From: Pseudomonadota bacterium
GTDB lineage: Bacteria; Pseudomonadota; Alphaproteobacteria; Rs-D84
Direction of reading: 5' to 3'
Assembly (NCBI GenBank): GCA_009781955.1
Contig: WQUT01000018.1
Span: forward strand, 1-29,654
DNA: 29,654 bases
Part shown: positions 1-6,788 of the stretch, piece by piece
Position numbering within the stretch: position 1 is the stretch's first letter
How the letters are laid out: each line of letters begins with the position of its first letter
Notes under the pieces: model-generated
Told to the model about the DNA's origin: nothing
Seen by the model: only the letters and a program-made list of their open reading frames with translations
Database searches by the model: none
Position numbers and translations under genes: made by a program

Positions 1-665
1 CATTCGTCGCATTTCGGTTTTAACGCCTTGCAGATATACCGCCCGTGCAGGACCATGACGTGATTGACGATGCCGTGGTATTTTTTCGGGATTAATTTCA
101 ATAATTTTTCTTCCACTTTTTCCGGCGTGTTGTCCGCGTCGGTTACCCAGCCGTATCGGTGCGCATTGCGAAAGACATGCGTGTCCACGCCGATCATTGG
201 CGCGCCCCACAGCGCGTTCATAATAACATTTGCGGTCTTTTGCCCTATGCCGGGCAGCTTCATCAGGGCGTCGCGATTATGGTATTTCAGCGGGAATTTC
301 CATTCCCCTCCCTCGGAGGGGTGCCGCGCTGGTTCCGCGCGGCGGGGAGGGTTTGTTACCACCAACGCATCCGCCAATCCGATAATATTTTTCGCCTTGT
401 TGTTAAAAAACGAAATAACCTTGATATGTTTTTTCAGGCCGTCTTCGCCCAGTTCCAACATCTTTTCCGGCGTATCGGCAACGGCGAACAGGGCGGGCGT
501 GACCTCGTTCACTTTTTTATCCGTCGCCTGGGCGGATAAAATCACCGCGACCGCGAAAGTGAATTCGTTTTTCGCCCACAGTTCAGACTTGATCGTCATA
601 TCTACCGCTTTCGGCACCTCGCGGAAATAAATTTCAGGCGTCAAAGAGATTTTCTTTGCGGGCAT
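1..665 (-). CDS. nth: Endonuclease III, C-terminus beyond window
   Basis: DNA glycosylase/AP lyase of base excision repair, removing oxidised pyrimidines. The frame from ATG at 665 gives 221 codons before the window edge. Visible are the helix-hairpin-helix LPGIGQKTANV with the catalytic Lys, the catalytic Asp in GVDTHVFRNAHRYG, and the start of the [4Fe-4S] ligand region (HGRYICKALKPKC). Only the last few residues and remaining Cys ligands are missing. The ATG lies 2 bases after the ileS stop, so the two genes are probably co-transcribed. About 17-20 residues (roughly 105-121, rich in Pro, Arg and Gly) sit between AKNIIGLADAL and the HhH motif where E. coli Nth has a short linker; they are encoded by a GC-rich palindromic insert. 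Identification is confident from motifs and collinearity with E. coli Nth. Confidence 0.95.
   Translation of the reverse strand, partial: MPAKKISLTPEIYFREVPKAVDMTIKSELWAKNEFTFAVAVILSAQATDKKVNEVTPALFAVADTPEKMLELGEDGLKKHIKVISFFNNKAKNIIGLADALVVTNPPRRAEPARHPSEGGEWKFPLKYHNRDALMKLPGIGQKTANVIMNALWGAPMIGVDTHVFRNAHRYGWVTDADNTPEKVEEKLLKLIPKKYHGIVNHVMVLHGRYICKALKPKCDE
305..351. repeat. GC-rich palindromic insert inside nth
   Basis: A compact hairpin (CCCCTCC/GGAGGGG at 305-321), a second GC-rich dyad around 323-342, and outer arms CCCTCCC and GGGAGGG (about 306-351). It is read in frame in nth as an Arg/Pro/Gly-rich stretch that other Nth proteins lack. It looks like an inserted repeat kept because it adds an open, surface-linker peptide before the HhH motif. 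Confidence 0.7.
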
Positions 666-667
666 AT

Positions 668-3600
668 TTATTTTCCCTTTATGATTTTGATTCCGAATTT
701 GTGGCCTTCTATTTCGGTTGTAAATTCGGACGCATTCTTGACCGCGCGAAGCTCTCCGGCAAGAATATTTTCCCGAATCATGTCGCTATGCGTCGCGATT
801 GCGAGCGAGAGCTCTTTGTCGGCCGCGTATTCCAGAATTATCCGGTCGGACACGTCCAGCCCCGCCGTCCGGCGCGAATCCTGGATAAAGCGCAGGGCGT
901 CGCGCGCAAGCCCCTCTGCCGCCAATTCGGGCGTCACCGTGGTATCCAGCACGACGACCGCGGTATTGTCCGGCAACGCCGCGCCGGTGATACCGGGCTT
1001 TACGGTCAGTCGCATTTCGTATTCGTCGGGCATCAGCCCCCATTTTTCAGGATTAAATCCGGGTTGTTTTACCGCCGCCATGATTTCTTTCAGCTTTCCG
1101 CCCAGCCGCGCCCCGATTTTCGGCGTAATCAGATACACGAACGAATCCGCAACCGAGGATATATCGTCTGTAATTTCAATTGATTTGATATTTAATTCAT
1201 CACGCATGATGTCCGTAGCAAATTCTATTTGCGCGTCATCAAAAGACGTTATGGCTGTTGTAACAACCATTTTATGCAATGGCAAACGATTACGGAGTCT
1301 GTATTTCTCCCGCAGTGCTTTGCCGGTGGCGACGAAGTCTTGAATCCAACGCATCCCAGATAAAATATAAACCTGGCCGGATTTTGGGACATATTCAGGA
1401 AATTTCTCCAAATGCACAGATTCTTTGCTGGTCAGCGCGCGGAAAATATAATCACTGATAAATGGTGCGAATGGGGCCAGCAGCTTGCAGAATTCTGTCA
1501 GGACAAAATGCAAGGTGTCAAACGCGCCCTGCTCTTCGCCCCAGAAACGTTCGCGCGAACGGCGGATATACCAGTTATTCAATATTTCCAAAAAATTTAC
1601 AAACGCGCGAACCGCAATATCCGGCTTGTATTCGTCCAATGCCGCGCGCGTCTGCCTAATCAAATCGTCCAATTCGGCAAGGATGTATCGGTCAAGAACA
1701 TTCGTTTTTTCGTTTTGTAGGGGCAAATAATTACCAGGCCCCGCAAAAATCGCAGATTTTTGTGGGTGGTTCTTTGCCCCTACGGTTATTCCGCCCGCGT
1801 TCGCATACAGCGTGAAGAAGTGATAAGCGTTCCAGAAAGGGGTCAGGATGTTCTTTATAGGCTCGTTGAATACTTTGCCTTCCAGGTCTATGCTGACGGG
1901 TTCCGCCTTCATAAAATTGCTGCCCAGCACAAACAGCCGCATCGCATCCGCGCCGTATTGGTTCAGAATCGCCGTGGGATCAACAAAGTTCCCGACGGAT
2001 TTGGACATCTTTTTCTTGTTGTCGTCCACAATCATGCCGTTGACGCTGACCGTCTTGAACGCCGGCTTGTCAAACAGCGCGGTCGCCAGCACCATCAGCG
2101 AATAGAACCAGCCGCGGGTCTGGTCCTGGCCCTCTATGATATAATCGGCCGGGAACGTGGCGTTAAAGCGTTCCTTGTTTTCAAAAGGATAGTGCAGCGA
2201 TGCGAACGGCATGGAACCCGATTCCACCCAGCAATCCAGAACATCCGGAATGCGTTTCCATCCGTCTTTTTCCAGTTTATCCAGTGTCGGCCGGTGCAGG
2301 TCGTCTATCCGGACGCCAAAGAATTTTTCAATTTCCGAAATGCTGCCGAATACTTTGACTTCGCCGTTGCGCATCCAGATCGGCAGCGGCGTTCCCCAGA
2401 ACCGGTTGCGCGATACGGACCAGGGCCGCGCATTTTCAATCCACTTCATAAAGCGTTCGCCGGCGGATGTCCAATGGGTCTTTTTGGTATTTTCAATCAG
2501 ACGGTCGCGGATTTTCGGAACGTCTATATACCAGCTGTCCGTTGCGCGGTATATCAGTTTCTCTTTGCTGCGGTCGCCAAAGGGATAGCTGTGTTTGTAT
2601 TGCTCTTTCTTGACCAGATGGCCGGATTTTTTCAGATGCTCTATGATTTTCGGATTAGCATCAAAAATATTCATGCCTGCGAAATCCGTAACCTCTGATG
2701 TAAAATTGCCATAATCGTCCACGTTCAGGATAACGGGAAATTTCGGGTCGGTGTTTTTTGCGGCCCAAAAGTCGTCTTCCCCGAACGCAGGCGCGATATG
2801 AACAATTCCGGTTCCACTATCGTCTGATACATAATCGGCATGAATAACGGTATATAATGAAAGCCCATCGGTTCTATAGGCATCGTTGCTTTTATAGTAA
2901 TCAAATAATGGTTTGTAACTGTATCCGAATATATCCGCACCAGTAATTGTATCAATGCGTTCTGCGTTTATGAATTGTTTTTCGTATGCAGGAAGCCGTG
3001 ATTCTGCGATTATATATTCCGCGCCATCGCTGTCACGCATCACAGCGTATTTCATTTTGTGATGTACCGCTAATAAGGAATTTGCAGGAAGGGTCCAAGG
3101 CGTCGTCGTCCAAGCAAGTACTCGTCGGCCATGATGAGGCAAGAAGGATTTTCCTCCACCTTGTATTCCGGACAATTCAAACCAAACCGTGACCGCATCG
3201 TCAACAATATCGCGGTAATCTTGGGATGCCTCGGAATTAGACAGCACGGTTCCGAATTTCCAATCGTAAGGATTCACGCGAAAGTCTTTATACAGATACC
3301 CCTTGTCGTAAAGCTGTTTTATCCCCCAGATTACGGATTCCATATAATTCTTGTCCATGGTGCGATAGCCCAAGGTTTCGCCGCCGTCAACCCAGCGGCC
3401 GATGCGGTTCAGATAATTCACCCATTCGTTTGAATAGGTCAAAACGTCCGCGCGGCACATGTCGCAGAACGCGCCAATGCCGGTGTCGGCCACAATGTCC
3501 TTGGCCAGGCGTTTTTGCGATTTTTCCACGCTTTGTTCCGCCGGCAATCCGTGACAGTCCCAGCCCAGTTCGCGTTCCACATGCCGCCCCCGCATGGTTT

Positions 3601-3826
3601 GATACCGTCCGACCAGATCCTTCATAGAAGACACGCTGAGGTGCCCCCAATGCGGCAGATTGTTCGCAAAAGGCGGCCCGTCATAGAACGAAAACGGCGC
3701 GCCCTTTTCCGTCTGTCTCAGGGATTTATGGAAAGTATCATGCGTGCGCCAGAATTCCAGGATTTGGCGTTCCAGCTCCGGGAAATTCGCTTTCGTTTCT
3801 GTCTTTGGATATTGTTTAAGTGACAT
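668..3826 (-). CDS. ileS: Isoleucyl-tRNA synthetase (long type)
   Basis: Charges tRNA-Ile with isoleucine. The chosen start (ATG at 3826, MSLKQYPKTET) has an AAGGGA Shine-Dalgarno a few bases upstream; the frame is open further up but without that support. The product is 1052 aa, the size of the long, eukaryote-like IleRS type found in Rickettsia and some other bacteria. Visible motifs: class I signature HWGH at residues 59-62 (after YDGPPFANNLP), the editing-domain insertion, DCWVESGSMPFAS, EGQDQTRGWFYSLM, and KMSKS at 606-610. Residues 682-704 are an insertion (starting VGAKNHP, ending GPGNYLPLQ) just before NVLDRYILAELDDL, in the junction to the anticodon-binding domain, encoded by a 67-bp palindromic element. 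It is followed 2 bases later by nth and preceded by an attenuator. Confidence 0.97.
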   Translation of the reverse strand: MSLKQYPKTETKANFPELERQILEFWRTHDTFHKSLRQTEKGAPFSFYDGPPFANNLPHWGHLSVSSMKDLVGRYQTMRGRHVERELGWDCHGLPAEQSVEKSQKRLAKDIVADTGIGAFCDMCRADVLTYSNEWVNYLNRIGRWVDGGETLGYRTMDKNYMESVIWGIKQLYDKGYLYKDFRVNPYDWKFGTVLSNSEASQDYRDIVDDAVTVWFELSGIQGGGKSFLPHHGRRVLAWTTTPWTLPANSLLAVHHKMKYAVMRDSDGAEYIIAESRLPAYEKQFINAERIDTITGADIFGYSYKPLFDYYKSNDAYRTDGLSLYTVIHADYVSDDSGTGIVHIAPAFGEDDFWAAKNTDPKFPVILNVDDYGNFTSEVTDFAGMNIFDANPKIIEHLKKSGHLVKKEQYKHSYPFGDRSKEKLIYRATDSWYIDVPKIRDRLIENTKKTHWTSAGERFMKWIENARPWSVSRNRFWGTPLPIWMRNGEVKVFGSISEIEKFFGVRIDDLHRPTLDKLEKDGWKRIPDVLDCWVESGSMPFASLHYPFENKERFNATFPADYIIEGQDQTRGWFYSLMVLATALFDKPAFKTVSVNGMIVDDNKKKMSKSVGNFVDPTAILNQYGADAMRLFVLGSNFMKAEPVSIDLEGKVFNEPIKNILTPFWNAYHFFTLYANAGGITVGAKNHPQKSAIFAGPGNYLPLQNEKTNVLDRYILAELDDLIRQTRAALDEYKPDIAVRAFVNFLEILNNWYIRRSRERFWGEEQGAFDTLHFVLTEFCKLLAPFAPFISDYIFRALTSKESVHLEKFPEYVPKSGQVYILSGMRWIQDFVATGKALREKYRLRNRLPLHKMVVTTAITSFDDAQIEFATDIMRDELNIKSIEITDDISSVADSFVYLITPKIGARLGGKLKEIMAAVKQPGFNPEKWGLMPDEYEMRLTVKPGITGAALPDNTAVVVLDTTVTPELAAEGLARDALRFIQDSRRTAGLDVSDRIILEYAADKELSLAIATHSDMIRENILAGELRAVKNASEFTTEIEGHKFGIKIIKGK
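1717..1783. repeat. 67-bp GTAGGGGC-type palindromic element in ileS
   Basis: Bounded by GTAGGGGCAAA and TTTGCCCCTAC with an internal AAAATC/GATTTT hairpin. Read on the minus strand it encodes 22-23 residues starting VGAKNHP and ending GPGNYLPLQ. The same 67-bp element lies in queH at 24075-24141, and the peptides match at 19 of 23 positions although the proteins are unrelated. Confidence 0.93.
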
Positions 3827-3850
3827 TTTATACTTCCCTTGTTCGGCCAG

Positions 3851-3914
3851 ATCCCCGGGCTGCGCCTCATGCGCGCGGGAAAAAATGCCGCGCATTTCGG
3901 ACGCCCCCGGGGAT
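3851..3914. repeat. 64-bp palindromic repeat in the ileS leader
   Basis: Outer arms ATCCCCGGG (3851-3859) and CCCGGGGAT (3906-3914) are exact inverted copies. Nested inside are ATGCGCG (3869-3875) and CGCGCAT (3889-3895). It lies between the attenuator terminator and the ileS start, so it would form a stable stem in the read-through mRNA. I see no reading frame in it that belongs to a gene. Confidence 0.7.
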
Positions 3915-3941
3915 GACGTTTAATGAAACTTTGACTATTAT

Positions 3942-3965
3942 AAAAAACGGGCGCGATAGCGCCCC
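3942..3965 (-). terminator. Attenuator terminator of ileS
   Basis: On the minus strand a GGGCGC/GCGCCC stem with a four-base loop (3949-3964) is followed by G and six T. It lies after the Ile-rich leader peptide and before ileS. Its 5' half (with one more G, GGGGCGC) can instead pair with GCG..CCCC immediately after the leader stop codon (about 3980-3988): CCCC:GGGG plus GCG:CGC around a two-base bulge. That alternative is an antiterminator. The stop-adjacent strand would be masked by a ribosome that finishes the peptide and free when it stalls at Ile codons. Confidence 0.85.
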
Positions 3966-3988
3966 AAGACCGCAAAATCGGGGCCCGC

Positions 3989-4024
3989 TTAGTTTTCTAT
4001 AATGATGATGGTTTTGTTGATCAT
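3989..4024 (-). CDS. Isoleucine-rich leader peptide of the ileS attenuator
   Basis: Eleven codons: MINKTIIIIEN then TAA. Five of the eleven codons are Ile, four of them consecutive (ATC ATC ATT ATA). The peptide sits about 160 bases upstream of ileS on the same strand, right before a terminator/antiterminator pair, as expected of a leader peptide that senses charged tRNA-Ile. A promoter whose -10 box ends 7 bases before this ATG suggests it is translated from a leaderless 5' end. An in-frame ATG at 4033 overlaps the -10 box and is probably not transcribed. Confidence 0.85.
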   Translation of the reverse strand: MINKTIIIIEN

Positions 4025-4031
4025 GGGCGTC

Positions 4032-4060
4032 ATTCTAATACAAGTTTTCGCACGATTCAA
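4032..4060 (-). promoter_or_regulatory. Promoter of the ileS leader transcript
   Basis: TTGAAT (4060-4055), 17-base spacer, TAGAAT (4037-4032). Seven bases later comes the leader-peptide ATG at 4024, so the predicted +1 falls on or next to that ATG. Confidence 0.75.
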
Positions 4061-4100
4061 GTTTTTTTAATTGTGCTCGTGGCTCGTGTTCGTGATCGGA

Positions 4101-4129
4101 TTTGCATTTTGGCAAATATGATTTATTAT
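4101..4129 (+). promoter_or_regulatory. Promoter of mnmG
   Basis: TTTGCA (4101-4106), 17-base spacer, TATTAT (4124-4129). The mnmG ATG follows after 8 bases and there is no Shine-Dalgarno, so the transcript is probably leaderless or nearly so. It is divergent from the ileS promoter. Confidence 0.6.
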
Positions 4130-4137
4130 CCTGAATT

Positions 4138-6117
4138 ATGAATAAGACAAATAACAGATCAAGAGCCGCCAGCACGAACCGCCGGCGCGAATACGACGTA
4201 ATCGTTATCGGCGGGGGACATGCGGGGACCGAGGCCGCGGCCGCGGCCATGCGCGTGTTGTCGCACACAATGGCTGGATCCGCCCGCCCGTCTGTTGCAT
4301 TGATTACCATGGCCGAATCCGACCTGGGGGCGATGTCGTGCAACCCAAGCATCGGCGGGCCGGGCAAGTCCCAGCTTGTTTCGGAAATTGATGCGCTGGG
4401 GGGAATTATGCCCCGTGCCGCCGATATGGCGGGGATTCACTTTCGCATGCTGAATGCGTCGCATGGGCCCGCTACGCGCGCACTGCGCGCGCAGATTGAT
4501 CGGAATTTGTATCGGGCGGCGGTGAAAGAGTTGCTTGGTCTAGATCCCACGGATTCACCCCTGCCCTTGCGGCAGGGGTCGCCGGCGCTTTCTTGCACGG
4601 CGGGGGATGGGTTCAGTAAATTAAAAAATCAAAATAATTCAGTTTATAGTTTTAATAAACCCACCCCCCGGTCGCCACGAAAAAGTGCGCGACCGACCCC
4701 CGCCGCAAGGGCGGGGGTAGAGCAGTATGAAAATTTAGAGATTATTTACGAACCGGTGGAATCGCTGGACCTGGAAAATAAGGTCATAAATGGCAAATAT
4801 CGGGCAACGGCGATTGTTATTACAACCGGTACGTTCCTGCGCGGACTGGTCCATCGCGGGCCGGAAAAGATTAAATCCGGCCGGCTGCGGGACGACGGAA
4901 CGTATCAATCGCCGGATAAAAACATATCTGGCGTTCTGGAACGCGCCGGATTTCGCATGCTGCGCCTTAAAACCGGCACGCCGGCGCGTCTGTTCGCCGA
5001 CAGCATTGATTTTTCAAAATGCGAAATTCAGCCGGGCGATGAAAACCACGAATGGTTTTCAAGTTTGACCAACGACCAACGACCAACGACCAATGACTGC
5101 TATATTACCCACACGACCGCCCTCACCCATCGGATCATTCGCGACAATATCGCCGATGCGCCGATGTATAACGGCGATATTACCGGCACCGGCCCGCGGT
5201 ATTGCCCGTCTTTGGAAGACAAGGTTATGCGGTTCCCGGAACACGAAACCCATCATGTGTTTTTGGAACCGGAAACCAGCGACGGGACGATTTTTTATCC
5301 CAACGGCCTGTCAACATCCATGTCGGCCGCGGTCCAGGACAAATTCCTGCGCAGCATTCCGGGCCTTGAAAACGTTCGCGTGGCGCGATACGGATACGCG
5401 ATTGAATACGATGCGATTGACGCGAGATGCCTGAAATCAACGTTGGAATCCAAAGATATTCCGGGCCTATTTTTCGCCGGGCAAATCAACGGCACATCCG
5501 GATATGAAGAGGCGGCGGCCCAGGGCCTCGTCGCCGGCGCGAACGCCGCCGCTTACGCGGCGCGAACCGAAAGCCGAAAGCCGAAGGCCGAAAATATTGA
5601 TGGAAATTCGGTTCTCGGTTTTCGGTTTTCGGCTCTCGTCCTTGATCGCACCAATTCAATGATTGGCGTTCTGATTGATGATATTACGACGCTGGGCGTG
5701 GACGAGCCTTATCGCATATTCACCAGCCGCGCAGAATACCGGTTGAGCATTCGCGCGGATAATGCTATATTCCGGCTGGGGCCCATGGCGCGCGATTTGG
5801 GATTGTTATCGCAAGAACGATATGAGAAAATCAGCAGTCAGCAATCCGAAATCAGCAATGAAATTGATAAAATGTATTCCGGTTATATCGCGCGGAATGC
5901 GCGCGAGATAGAATCCGTGCGCCGCGACCTGGATATAAAGATTCCGGCGAACTTTGATTACGCCGACATGCCTGGACTGACCAACGAATTGCGCGAAAAG
6001 CTGGGCCGCACGCGCCCGGAAAACATCGCCGCGTTGTCGCGCATCCCGGGAATCACCCCGGCGGGAATAATGGTGGTGCTGCGCCGTTGCAGGGGCGGGG
6101 TCCGCCCGCCCCAATGA
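4138..6117 (+). CDS. mnmG: tRNA uridine-5-carboxymethylaminomethyl modification enzyme MnmG
   Basis: FAD-dependent partner of MnmE, modifying U34 of tRNAs reading NNA/NNG codons. Visible: Rossmann motif IGGGHAGTEAA (about residues 24-34), SCNPSIGGPGK, FRMLNASHGPATRALRAQ, CYITHTTALTH, GPRYCPSLEDKV, GLFFAGQINGTSGYEEAAAQGLVAG and FTSRAEYRLSIRADNA. At 659 aa it is longer than the usual about 620-630. The excess lies in inserted repeats: about 60 residues around 138-196, heptamer-coded residues around 310-320, an inverted heptamer insert around 476-500, and short repeats near 565-574. The last residues (RCRGGVRPPQ) are encoded by a palindromic element that also provides the stop. The core motifs are intact, so it should be active. 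Here it is not adjacent to rsmG, unlike in many bacteria. Confidence 0.95.
   Translation: MNKTNNRSRAASTNRRREYDVIVIGGGHAGTEAAAAAMRVLSHTMAGSARPSVALITMAESDLGAMSCNPSIGGPGKSQLVSEIDALGGIMPRAADMAGIHFRMLNASHGPATRALRAQIDRNLYRAAVKELLGLDPTDSPLPLRQGSPALSCTAGDGFSKLKNQNNSVYSFNKPTPRSPRKSARPTPAARAGVEQYENLEIIYEPVESLDLENKVINGKYRATAIVITTGTFLRGLVHRGPEKIKSGRLRDDGTYQSPDKNISGVLERAGFRMLRLKTGTPARLFADSIDFSKCEIQPGDENHEWFSSLTNDQRPTTNDCYITHTTALTHRIIRDNIADAPMYNGDITGTGPRYCPSLEDKVMRFPEHETHHVFLEPETSDGTIFYPNGLSTSMSAAVQDKFLRSIPGLENVRVARYGYAIEYDAIDARCLKSTLESKDIPGLFFAGQINGTSGYEEAAAQGLVAGANAAAYAARTESRKPKAENIDGNSVLGFRFSALVLDRTNSMIGVLIDDITTLGVDEPYRIFTSRAEYRLSIRADNAIFRLGPMARDLGLLSQERYEKISSQQSEISNEIDKMYSGYIARNAREIESVRRDLDIKIPANFDYADMPGLTNELREKLGRTRPENIAALSRIPGITPAGIMVVLRRCRGGVRPPQ
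4558..4719. repeat. Large composite palindromic insert in mnmG
   Basis: A hairpin CCCCTGCC/GGCAGGGG (4558-4578) at the left and ACCCCCGCC/GGCGGGGGT (4697-4719) at the right bracket a long imperfect dyad. The central arms at 4601-4613 and 4658-4670 match at 12 of 13 positions around an AT-rich loop. It stays open in the mnmG frame and adds about 60 low-complexity residues between YRAAVKELL and YENLEIIYEPVESL, which are adjacent in other MnmG proteins. Confidence 0.8.
5067..5097. repeat. Tandem GACCAAC heptamers in mnmG
   Basis: Four 7-bp units (three GACCAAC and one GACCAAT) plus GAC. They are read as LTNDQRPTTND just before the conserved CYITHT motif. The same unit recurs as arms around the sspB-recF gap. 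Confidence 0.9.
5564..5638. repeat. Inverted CCGAAAG heptamer arms inserted in mnmG
   Basis: The left arm has CCGAAAG, CCGAAAG, CCGAAGG-type units (about 5567-5592). The right arm has their inverse, CGGTTTT and TTCGG units (about 5608-5634). The protein gains about 24 residues (TESRKPKAENIDGNSVLG and more) between LVAGANAAAYAA and VLDRTNSMIGVLIDD. A related pair lies in recF. Confidence 0.85.
5832..5859. repeat. Heptamer repeat CAGCAAT-type in mnmG
   Basis: Four 7-bp units (CAGCAGT, CAGCAAT, CCGAAAT, CAGCAAT) are read as SSQQSEISNEID in a helical, tolerant part of MnmG. The units are degenerate, so this is less certain than the other arrays. Confidence 0.6.
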
Positions 6118-6184
6118 TTTGGGCGCGATGCCCGCCCAACGACGCGCTTCGCTTGCCGTCGGGGCCGGGGGAATGCGCCCCTAC
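6089..6184. repeat. 96-bp palindromic element joining the 3' ends of mnmG and sspB
   Basis: Runs from GCAGGGGCGGGG to GCGCCCCTAC. It has the same outer boundary type as the GTAGGGGC family and shares the GGGGCGGGGTCCGCCCGCCCC core with the queH copy at 24519. It contains the mnmG TGA (6115-6117), and its terminal GTAG provides the sspB TAG (6183-6181). The two converging genes both end in the element. Confidence 0.85.
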
Positions 6185-6630
6185 AATTTTTTCCTGTAAT
6201 CATCCAACGACACGACGCGCTGGTCATCGGGCTTTTTTTCTTCCAGCGGCAATTCCAGATTATCTTTCGCATTTTGATTCGCGCCGGGTTGGAATTGCAA
6301 TATGAAATCCACGGACGGGTCTTTGAATTCAACGAGGGCCGAAAACGGCACGCGGATGTAAAACGGGCGCCCGTCAAAGGTCAGCGTCACGCCGAATTCT
6401 TCGTCGGAGACATTCAGGTTGGAATAAGACCATTGCAGAACAATCGTCATCATTTCCGGGTATCGGATTTTAAGGAAGTCCGGAATCACCACGCCGGGAT
6501 CCCGCGTGCGGAAAGTCAAAAAGAAATGCGCGCCTTCGCCCAGGCCGTTTACCTTGGCGAACGACAAGGCCTCTCTCACCACCATTTTCAGCGCGCGTTC
6601 CAGTAAATTTTGATAATTGATATTCTTCAT
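6181..6630 (-). CDS. sspB: SspB-like ClpXP adaptor protein
   Basis: SspB tethers ssrA-tagged and some other substrates to the ClpX unfoldase. The 149-aa product has the SspB-fold core of the alphaproteobacterial type: HFFLTFRTRDPGVVIPDFLKIRYPEMMTIVLQ written across residues about 36-67, then VTLTFDGRPFYIRVPFSALVEFKDPSVDFILQF. A polar linker and a short basic/hydrophobic tail (VVSLDDYRKKL) follow, resembling the ClpX-binding tail. The stop codon TAG comes from the repeat shared with mnmG. A heptamer stem separates it from recF upstream. Confidence 0.9.
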   Translation of the reverse strand: MKNINYQNLLERALKMVVREALSFAKVNGLGEGAHFFLTFRTRDPGVVIPDFLKIRYPEMMTIVLQWSYSNLNVSDEEFGVTLTFDGRPFYIRVPFSALVEFKDPSVDFILQFQPGANQNAKDNLELPLEEKKPDDQRVVSLDDYRKKL

Positions 6631-6647
6631 TGCTCGCTCTGCTCGCA

Positions 6648-6788
6648 GGTCGTTGGTCGTTGGTCGTTGGTCGTTGGTCGTTGGTCGTTAATTAATTAAC
6701 AATTGTGGATATAATACAAAATATATAGATTAAAATGCAAACGATAACTTTTTAATACGAACGACCAACGACTAATGACCAACGACCG
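6648..6788. repeat. Heptamer-armed stem between recF and sspB
   Basis: Six perfect GGTCGTT units (6648-6689) face the inverse array ACGACCAACGACTAATGACC (about 6759-6788) across an AT-rich loop of about 70 bases. The right arm supplies the last codons of recF (VVGH) and its TAG stop at 6774-6772. The loop holds AT-rich TATTAT-like sequence that could serve sspB as a promoter, but I cannot fix one. Confidence 0.88.

Noticed and set aside
1760..2698. 312-codon open frame on the plus strand inside ileS
   Set aside because: Antisense to a well-conserved synthetase, no family motif, no ribosome-binding site; an effect of codon bias.
4074..4095. GCTCGTG heptamer-like run before mnmG as a further inverted-arm element
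   Set aside because: Only about three degenerate units, and the possible opposite arm in the mnmG start region does not pair well.
6648..6689. CRISPR array
   Set aside because: The GGTCGTT units are contiguous with no spacers and no cas genes are present.
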